A stretch of 64,000 nt of DNA. Source: Prosthecobacter sp. (GTDB taxonomy: Bacteria > Verrucomicrobiota > Verrucomicrobiia > Verrucomicrobiales > Verrucomicrobiaceae). Position numbers and translations under genes: made by a program. The first letter of the stretch is position 1, and every line of letters starts with the position of its first letter. Where the stretch lies: NCBI RefSeq assembly GCF_034366625.1, contig NZ_JAXMIH010000024.1, positions 186,001 to 250,000 of the forward strand, read 5' to 3'. Of this stretch, positions 44,259 to 52,700 are shown one piece after another. The notes under the pieces are model-generated. The model searched no databases and was not told the DNA's origin. It saw only the letters and a program-made list of their open reading frames with translations.

Positions 44259-44728
44259 GGCAGCGATTTGGTTTCAAGTTTCTCCGTGTCCACGCGCACG
44301 ACCTGCATGCCTTCACCCGCAGGATCGAAACTCATGCGATACTTTGCCCACGGACTTTCTTTGTGCGGTGTTTGCGTAGGTGATTCAACATCACGCGTTG
44401 CCATGCGTGATTCGGAACGTCCGGCGAAGAAGCCCGCAGTACCCGCCAGCAGCGCAATCACCGCCGCACGCGCGAGCCACGATGGAACCAAAGAGCGGCG
44501 AGGCGCTCGCACGATGTTTTTTTCCACCGGCGCAGGCATCACACGCGCCAGCTCCGGGTGCCGCAGCACCGCGTCATGCGTGACGGAAAGCGATGCCAGG
44601 ATGCGCTCCGCCTCGGCGCGGGCGTCTGCGTTCTGCGCGAGATGTAGCTCTAGCAGTTCAGATGCCTCCGGCGTCAGTTCGCCAAAGTGCCGGTCGATGA
44701 TCAAAGCGTGCAAGGATTCAGGTTTCAT
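44255..44728 (-). CDS. Anti-sigma-factor-like membrane protein without zinc cysteines
   Basis: A 157-residue single-pass protein. The N-terminal part (DRHFGELTPEASELLELHLA) matches the zinc anti-sigma (ZAS) domain layout, but the usual CxxC after the His is replaced by NADA (HLAQNADARAEAE), so zinc binding is probably lost. A transmembrane helix (AAVIALLAGTAGFFAG) is near residue 90, with a short extracytoplasmic tail of about 45 residues. It lies 5 bp after the ECF sigma gene, which it likely holds inactive. Confidence 0.75.
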   Translation of the reverse strand: MKPESLHALIIDRHFGELTPEASELLELHLAQNADARAEAERILASLSVTHDAVLRHPELARVMPAPVEKNIVRAPRRSLVPSWLARAAVIALLAGTAGFFAGRSESRMATRDVESPTQTPHKESPWAKYRMSFDPAGEGMQVVRVDTEKLETKSLP

Positions 44729-44733
44729 GGTTT

Positions 44734-45240
44734 TCAGGGGTTGATTTCAGATTCAAGACGGTGCCGAACCTCCGCGACCGCGTGATGCAAACGCGAACGC
44801 ACAGTGCCGATGGGAATGCCCAAGGCCTCGGCGATCTCCGCATACGACAGCCCCTGGGCGAAGCGCAGATCCAAGATCTCGCGCTGCACAGGCTCCAGCG
44901 CAGAGATTGTCTCCCTCGCGGCTTCCACGCGGTCATCCCGAGTCGGCTCGGCGACATCATGTAACTCCGCGTTCAGCGGAATCACCTCCGCACGTTTCGA
45001 CCACGCCGCCTGGCTCAGATGCCGCGCGATGCCAAACAAATACCCGCGCGCGCATTTCGGCGACTTCCCATCACGCAAGCCGCGCGCCATTTCCAGAAAC
45101 GTCTCCTGCACCAAGTCCTGCACACCTTCCGCACCGCCATGGCGACGCGCGAAGTAGCGCGTCAGATCCCCCGCGCTCTCGGTGAAGAGGCGTTCGAGCA
45201 AGGGTGGTTGGTTCGTGGTGTCCACGCGGTTGGGAGGCAA
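44734..45240 (-). CDS. ECF-family RNA polymerase sigma factor
   Basis: A 168-residue sigma-70 family protein. Region 2 shows LTRYFARRHGGAEGVQDLVQ and ARGYLFGIARHLSQ. Region 4 shows PVQREILDLRFAQGLSYAEI and GIPIGTVRSRLHHAVAEVRH. There is no ATG: TTG at 45240, preceded by a GGTGAA stretch, is the best start, and GTG at 45225 is an alternative. It is the first gene of a six-gene minus-strand cluster containing an anti-sigma-like protein and the PSCyt1/DUF1501 genes. The sigma factor probably directs transcription of this cluster and itself. Confidence 0.92.
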   Translation of the reverse strand: MPPNRVDTTNQPPLLERLFTESAGDLTRYFARRHGGAEGVQDLVQETFLEMARGLRDGKSPKCARGYLFGIARHLSQAAWSKRAEVIPLNAELHDVAEPTRDDRVEAARETISALEPVQREILDLRFAQGLSYAEIAEALGIPIGTVRSRLHHAVAEVRHRLESEINP

Positions 45241-45335
45241 TTCACCGGCTGCAAGCGCAGCCTATCATCCCCAACGTGGGCCTTTCGATCCAAAAGGTTC
45301 ACCGAACGCGGATTATTTTTGAGCGGGAGCCAAAC

Positions 45336-46589
45336 TCACGCCGGAAGATGGCTTTTCACCACGGCCATGCTGGCGGCAAATCTGCCCATCACAAAATCAC
45401 GCGCCTTCGCGGCCTTCGCCTTTGATCCGGCGGGATCTTTCGCCATCGCAAGCACTGTGGCGACCACGTTTTGCAACTCCTCTTCCTTGTCCAGGTCGAA
45501 GAGCCACTCGTTGAGGCCGATGTCGCGCCACATGTAGCCTTTGCTCGTTTGCTCGGCCCAGCGGCAGACGATGGCGGGGATGCCGTTGCCGATGCACATG
45601 ATCGGGCTGTGCATCTCGTGACCGAACAGGCCGGCGCTGCGGCGATAGGTGCTGATGGCCTCGTCGGTGAGCCAGTAGTTCTCGCGCCACACCACGCGTG
45701 CCTTCATGTCTTCCGGCAGCTTGTCGTAGAGCATCTCCTTGTTCACGGCCATCTGCGTTTTGTCTTCGGGGCAGAGCAGGATTTTGAGATCGGTCTGCTG
45801 GATCACGCTGACAATCGCATCGCGCAGCGGTTTGCAGTCGTGCTCCTTCATCGCCTCGTTGCGGGCATGCTTCGTTTCGTCCTTCGAGGCCTTCTTTTCG
45901 GGAATCGTCCAGTAGGGCGTGAAGCGCAGACGCGGGATGCAGCAGAGGAATTTGCCCTCTTCGAGGCCGTTGGCCTTCAGGAACGCCTCCGCCTTCGCAT
46001 CGTCCTTCAAATCGACCGCAAAGGCACCGTCGGGGCCATATTCCATGAGCGGGCGGGTGCAGCCTTTGCTTTTCGCGAGTTCGAGCGACACCGAGTCGCG
46101 GAAATACACAAACTTCGCTCCATTGAACACGTCGATCGTCGATAAGATGGATTTGTCCGACGACGGCTTCGTCGCTGTGGAACCCTGCGACGAAAACGTG
46201 ATGCCATACACGCCGTAAGGCTTGCCGGTGGCCTTGCTCCACTTCGCCACATCGTTCTGCGCCACCAGCGACGGCCCGGAGCCATGGAGCAGGAAGTCAC
46301 ACTCCTCGAAGGCCTTCTTCACCTCCTCACCGCGAATGATCTTCACCTTCGGAAAACGTGCGTTCAGCATTTCCTCAACGCCGTTGTCCACCTTGCTCGG
46401 CCACAGCCGCACCTCGACCTCTGGAAGATGTTTTTCCAAAAGCGCCAGCACACCCGGCGTGTGCGCGATGTCGCCGATGTTCACCGTCTGCCACGACGAA
46501 CGCAGGATGAGGCGCTTGGGTTTCTCCGCAGCAAGCGCTGAAATGAAAGGCAGCGCGGCGGCGGAGCGGATGAAGTGGCGGCGGTTCAT
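45336..46589 (-). CDS. Polysaccharide pyruvyl transferase-like protein with Tat-type signal
   Basis: A 417-residue protein beginning [20 protein letters not shown], a twin-arginine-type export signal. The rest resembles the polysaccharide pyruvyl transferase (CsaB/WcaK) family: [19 protein letters not shown] at the front, [15 protein letters not shown] in the middle and the C-terminal [20 protein letters not shown]. Known family members ketalise cytoplasmic lipid-linked sugars, so an exported form is odd. It may be a catalytically different relative. ATG at 46589 is preferred to an upstream in-frame start at 46649. Divergent from the macroglobulin gene. Confidence 0.75.
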   Translation of the reverse strand: MNRRHFIRSAAALPFISALAAEKPKRLILRSSWQTVNIGDIAHTPGVLALLEKHLPEVEVRLWPSKVDNGVEEMLNARFPKVKIIRGEEVKKAFEECDFLLHGSGPSLVAQNDVAKWSKATGKPYGVYGITFSSQGSTATKPSSDKSILSTIDVFNGAKFVYFRDSVSLELAKSKGCTRPLMEYGPDGAFAVDLKDDAKAEAFLKANGLEEGKFLCCIPRLRFTPYWTIPEKKASKDETKHARNEAMKEHDCKPLRDAIVSVIQQTDLKILLCPEDKTQMAVNKEMLYDKLPEDMKARVVWRENYWLTDEAISTYRRSAGLFGHEMHSPIMCIGNGIPAIVCRWAEQTSKGYMWRDIGLNEWLFDLDKEEELQNVVATVLAMAKDPAGSKAKAAKARDFVMGRFAASMAVVKSHLPA

Positions 46590-46650
46590 GGTGTGGAAGG
46601 GGTGCTGTCTGTAAACTGAACGTAAATTGACGCCACTCATCTCATGCACC

Positions 46651-46680
46651 TTGCCATGTGCAACTTCGGAAGAGCATAAT
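46651..46680 (+). promoter_or_regulatory. Probable promoter of the macroglobulin-like gene
   Basis: TTGCCA (46651-46656) and CATAAT (46675-46680) are spaced by 18 nt, 25 nt before the chosen ATG. A TGCAC-N8-GTGCA inverted repeat overlaps the -35 box and might be an operator. Confidence 0.45.
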
Positions 46681-46693
46681 GGCCCAACAACCC

Positions 46694-46699
46694 AAGGAG
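46694..46699 (+). promoter_or_regulatory. Ribosome binding site of the macroglobulin-like gene
   Basis: AAGGAG lies 6 nt before the ATG at 46706. It selects this start over earlier in-frame codons and places the signal peptide exactly at the N-terminus. Confidence 0.7.
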
Positions 46700-46705
46700 T
46701 CCGTC

Positions 46706-49700
46706 ATGCACCATCGTATCGTTCTGATCCTCACGCTCGCGTTTGCAGCTTTTCTCCATGCCGGCCCCGTCGAAGACGCCAGCCTGCTGCTGCAACAGCA
46801 ACGCTATCAGGACGCCGCCACCAAGCTCACGGACGCGGTCATCAACGCTGAAAAGGACGCCGGTTACGCGCATTACCTGCGGGCCGTCGCCTTGTCGGAA
46901 TCCAAACAGCACGCCAAGGCCATCACCGACTGTGACGCGGTGCCCGCAGGCCACGCGTGGCAGCGGAAGGCGCTTTTCCTCAAGGCGCAGTGCCTCGCCG
47001 AGCTGAAACGGCATCAGGAGGCCGAGGCGATCTACAGCGCGGAGGCCACACAGTTGTTTGCGACGATGCGGAAGGAAAAACTGGCCGAGTCACTCGTCGT
47101 GCTCGCACAGGAGATCACGAAACCGGCCGTGCCGGGCCAAAGCGTGAGTGGTGACGCCTACAACAAGGCGCTGGCGCTTTACCGCAAGGCATTGGAACTC
47201 GAAACCGGTCCCACGGTGCGCGAGAACCTGCTGTTTCAATCCGCCGCGATCATCCGCCGCATCAAGAAGCATCAGGAGTTTCCCGCCGCCTGCGATATGT
47301 ATCTACGCGAGTTCGATCCTGACTGGCGCGGTCTCACTGGCAGCGAAGCACCGAAGACTCCCGCGAAGGAAACTGGCGCGCGCCGCTGGGAGGTGCGGGC
47401 GATGCTCATCGAGAACCTGCTCGTCAACGGCGCGGGTGATGCTTCACGCGTTTACGCCGAGGACATGCTGAAGCTCTGGAAGACCAAGCCGCCCGCCGCA
47501 GGCACGAAGCCGGACATTGGCGAGCTGGAGTGGCTGCTGTGCCGCAGTCATGGCGCTCCGGCTTACAGCGAGTTTGATCCGCCGCAGATCGCGCAAGTCC
47601 GGGAGGACGTTCAGCAGGGATCTTTTCAGCGGCTGCAAATCCAGCAGGGCGCGATGCAGCATTTTCCTGTCTCAGCAGGCGATCCCGTGAAGCATGTCGC
47701 GGCGCTGCGCGCCTTTTTGAAGTCGTATCCGGCGCATGCGCGATCCGCCGAGGCAGCGATAACGTTGGTGCAGGCACTCGTTGCTCAAAACAAACCGGAT
47801 GAGGCCATCGAGGCCTGCAAGGCGCTCTATGATCGTGCCGACTGGCCCGCGCCCGCCGCGAACGAGATGGACAAACGCACACCGGTGGAACGCCTGGAAG
47901 CCTGGAGGCAGATGGCGTTCTTCCAGATTGGCGCGCTGCATTTCGCCGCGCGGCGTTATCCGCAGGCAATCGAGCAATGGCGTGGCTACATTGCCAAGCA
48001 TCCCGATGGCGGCCTCTGGCAGCAGGCGCAGGCGCGGATCATCGAGGCGGAGTTTCAGCTCTGCCTCGAAGCGGTGGCGGCGGACAACCGCGAGGAGGCC
48101 ACGAAGCGCTTCGATGCCTTCATCGCCGCGCATCCCCTCGATGCTCGCTGCGCGCAGTTGCTGTTCTTGAACGGGCAGTGGCCTTACGCGGCCGCGTTGA
48201 AGGAAAAAGATGCCGCCAAGGCCAAGCCGCTGTTTGAAAGCGCCATCGCCGAATGGGCGCGGCTCATCATCAAGCATCCGCAGAGCGAGGAAGCCTCGCT
48301 CGCACTCTACCGCACCGGCGTGATCCAGGCGGAGCATCTGGACCGGCATGAAGACGCGCTGAACACTTTTCAGCGCCTGAACTGGGGCGGCTGGAAACAA
48401 CTGGCCGCCGAACGCGCCGCGATGATGCCGCAGCACTCGCTGGCGCTCCGCACGCCGCGCACCTTCCGCACGAACGAAACCGCACAGGTGCGCGTGAACG
48501 TGCGCAACATCGAGAAGCTGAAGGTCTCGCGCTACACGCTGAATCTCGAAGATTTCTTCCGCAGCCGCCATCGTCTTGATGGCGAGTCGGGCATCGGCTC
48601 ACTCGACATTGATTTGATCCAGCCGGACAAAACCTGGGAAGTGGCCGTGGCGGACTACACGCGGCTCAAACCCATCGAGCAGGCCATCGACGTGCCTTTT
48701 GACGATGCGAAGCCCGGCGTGTGCCTCATCCGCGTCGAAGGCGAGGACTGGCAGGCCAGCACCATTGTCATTCGCAGTGATATTGAACTGATCGTGCAGT
48801 CCGCATGGAAGGAGGCGCTCGTGTTTGTGCAGGACCGCGTCAAAGGCACCGCCGTGGCCGATGTGGAGGTGTTGATCAGCAACGGCAAGGAAATCATCGG
48901 TCAGGGCAAGACGGCAAAGGACGGTGTGTTCCGCCTGCGCGGCGAAATGATCCGCGAGGCGGCCGATCTCTGCGTGCATGTGCGCACCGAGGCCGGCGTG
49001 GCGATCCAACGGCTCAATCTGCGCGGTATGACGCAAGAAATCACCGGCGGCAGCACGGATCGCGACAGCGTGGTGCTGTCACGACGCGGTTTCATTTACA
49101 CGGACAAGCCCGCCTACCGCGCGGGCGATGCGGTTCACTTCCGCGGCATCATCCGCGAGGTGCAGGACGGTGCTTACAGCGTGCCCGTGGGCCGCGAATA
49201 CAACATCAGCATCACGGATGACGGTGGTCGCGTGCTGCGTCGCATGAAGTCGAAGCTCAGCGACTTCGGCACCTTCACGCACAGCGTGCCCCTGCCCGCC
49301 AGCACGCCGGTCGGCAGCTATCGCATCACCGCGAAGGCCGTGGAGGGCGACGAAACGCACAGCGCGTGGTTTGAGGTGAAGGAATTCGAGATTGAGGAGA
49401 TCAGCGCCGTCATCGAGACAAAGCCGGAGGCCGTGTTTCGCGGTGATCGAATCGAAGGCACGCTGCGCGTGAGCTACTCCTGGGGTTCGCCGCTCGTGGA
49501 CGAGCCGGTGCGTCTGCGCATGCCTGATGGACGGCTGCTTGAAGGCAAAACCGACACAAAAGGTGTCTTCGCCTTCACCCAAGAGACCACGGCGTTTCAG
49601 CCCGGCAGCTTTGTGTCCTTCAATGCCGAACTGCCCGCACGCAGTCGCAGCGTGCCGCACACTGTCGCCATCTTGAGCGCTGGATTGCGGCTCGTGTGGG

Positions 49701-52700
49701 ATCGCGTGCCAGCTCCCGCGCTCACGGACGAACCCGCGCTCATTCGTGTGAAGGCGCTCGATCATCGCGGTAAACCTGCTGCGACATCGGTGAAGGTCAC
49801 GCTCTCGCGTCTCGACACGCAACCGGCGAACCCGGTGCTCTCCGGCCTGCCGGGACTCGTTTACATCCCAAACGCCAGCGTTCCGGAGCGGATCGCGGAG
49901 TTCACCGTGCAAACCGATGCCGCCACCGGTCTCGGCAGTTCCACCGTGGTGCTGCAATCCGCCACCCCGCACCAGCTTCACGCGCAGGCCGCCGACGCAC
50001 GCGGTAATACCGTTGAGATCACCACCAGCGTGCAGGCCTCCGGCCCCGAGGACACGACGAAGCTTCGCTTGTTCAGCGACGATGACGAGGTCAACGAAGG
50101 AGCCGCGCTCAAGGTTGATGCGCACAGCCGGATCCCCGCGCCGCTCGCGCTCATCACGCTCGCAGGCGAGGAGATGATCGAGCATCGCATTCTCAAGCTC
50201 GCGCCCGGTCACAATGAACTTCCCGTCACCATCGCCGCCGCGCACTGGCCGCACTTCGAGGTCAGCATCGCCTGCCTCGACGGCGACAAGCTGCACAGCG
50301 CCCGCAAGGGCTTCGCGGTGAAGCGTCCGCTCAAGATTGAAATTCAAACACCCGCTCAAGCGGTGAAACCCGGCGCAGCCGCCGAGATCACGCTCACCAC
50401 CACCGATGCAAACGGCAAACCCGTCGCCGCCGAGCTGAGCCTCGCACTCGCCAGCGCCGCGCTCTTTGCGCAATACGCGGATGGCACCGAAAACATCGAC
50501 GACTTCTTCCACGGCAGCCTGCGCCGCGCCACCAGCCTGCGTATCAACAGCAACGCCGGCTTCCAGCATCGCGCCGCTTCCCAAGTCCTCACGCGCGATG
50601 AGTCCGGTAACGTCATCGCCAGCGCGAACACCACGCCGTCGCATGTCGAGCGTTTGCGTGACATGCAGTTGAACGAAAGCCGCGTGTGGTATCAGCAGTC
50701 CAGCGAACGCCAGCGTCTTTATCGCAGCGTCGATGAACTGCTCGTCCAACGCGAAAGCCTCTTTTTGACAGAGTTTGATCCGCCGCAACTGCCGCAAGGA
50801 GGCCAGGCACTGGCCTTGGGCGACGGCGTGATGACACTCAACATCAGTGGCAGCAATGGTTTGGTCGTGTCCGGCAGCAGCGCAGTTTTCAGCGGCGGCT
50901 TGGTCATGAACACACCAACTTCTCCGACAGCTTTCGACATCAATGGCACGACGCGTTTCAACACTTATGGCTTCCGCTCCGGTGATCAACCCATTGTCGG
51001 AAGGATGGCCTTCCAAGCCGACGATGCGCGTTCGACTGGCGGCAAACCGTTCGCCTCGGATGCGCAGTGGCTTTGCCCACTCGTCACCGATGCCTCGGGC
51101 AAAGTGAAAGTGTCCATGACCGCACCCGGCGTCGGCGGTGCCTGGCGTTTGTCGAGCCGTGGCTGCACGATCACCACGAGCGTCGGCCAGGCGGAGAAGG
51201 AGATGATCACGAAATGGGACTTCGCTCCCGAGATTCGTACGCCGGTCGCGGTCAGTCCCGGCGACAGCTTCACACCGCGCATGCTGCTTCACGGCGCTCC
51301 CGAAGGTGAAACAACTGCGGAGGCCACGTTTGAATCGACTAGCACTCAAAAACGCATGGTGACCTTGAAGCCGGATGGAACTGCCGAAGTTATCTTCGAT
51401 CCGGTCACGGCGCCCGCGTCGCATGGTTTGAGCATTGCCACCGCCTCTGCGAAGACCGACAAGGGCACGGTTGCGCTCTCGGCGAACTTCATCGTGCCGC
51501 CCGTTGGCGAAACTCAACGCACTCACGCCGCGAATCTCCTCGCTGTTCCGGGCGAGGCCTTGATCGCTGCTGCTCCGGGTCAAAGTCTGCAGGCGTCTGT
51601 GTTCGGCTCGCCGTTCGTGTTGCTGCAGAACATGTCTTCTCTGTCGCAAACGGCTGCCAGCCGTCTGCTGAGCCGCGTTTCCACGGCACGTGCTGGCAAA
51701 GCATCGAATGAGGAGCAGATTCGTCTCCTCATCTCCGAGCTCCAAATCACCCAACGCGATGGTGGCTGGACATGGCAGGACGTGAAGTGGCAGCATGACA
51801 GCGTCGTGAGCAGCCTCGCGTTGTGGGCGCTGGTGGAGGCGAAGGCGCTCGGCCTTGAGGTGGAGGAAACCGCCGTCAAAGGTACCAGCGCCTACTTGAA
51901 GAAAGCGCTGGCGATCATTCCACCGGATGAACCGGACAAGGCGGCGGTGATTCTGCATGCGCTGGCCTGTGTGAATGAGGCGGACTTTTCGGTAGCGAAC
52001 CGCATGTATCGCGACCGTGCGAAACTGAACGATCCGGCGCTTGCGTGGCTGGCGGCGGCGTTCCAACGCATGAATCGCGTCGATGAGGCGAAGGAATTGC
52101 TCAAGGCGCTCGAAGCGAAGCCTGTATGGGTAGGAAGCAAGACCACCTCACGCCTCAGCAGTGACGATGACACCACCGCCATCGTACTGTACGCGGCGGC
52201 GAAGACCGAACCCGGCTCCACGTTGGCAAAAAAGGCAGCAGATGTGCTGTTGCAGCGGCTTGGCGTCGATCTCGGCGCGCAGTCGGCCTTGCAAGGCCTG
52301 TGGACGGCGGCGTTGGCGGAGCATTTCATCAGCACCGGCATGCATCAAACGCCGGAAGCCGAGGAAATGAAACTGACGCTGAATGGCAACACGAGGAATG
52401 TCGGCTCGGGTGAGAAGATTCAAATCCCGACACCCAAACCGGGTGCGGACGGCAAGATTCATCTCGGACTGAGCTGGAAGGACAACAAAGGCACGCCCAT
52501 CGTTATCACGACCTTCATCAACGAGAAGCCCGTCGATCTAAAAGCAGCCACCGTCGATTCGTTACCGACGATCGCGAAACGGCAGTGGCTGCATGAAGGC
52601 TTGCGGCATCACGATCTGCCATTGCAGGCGGAAAGCAGCTCGCCGGTGAATGTGGCGGCGCAGGGGCAGCGGTTGCGCGTGCGGCTGGAGTTGAAGACAC

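Noticed and set aside
49079-52066. 995-residue open frame antisense to the macroglobulin gene
   Set aside because: Low-complexity arginine/glycine/alanine-rich translation with no domain, opposite an unbroken gene with clear macroglobulin features.
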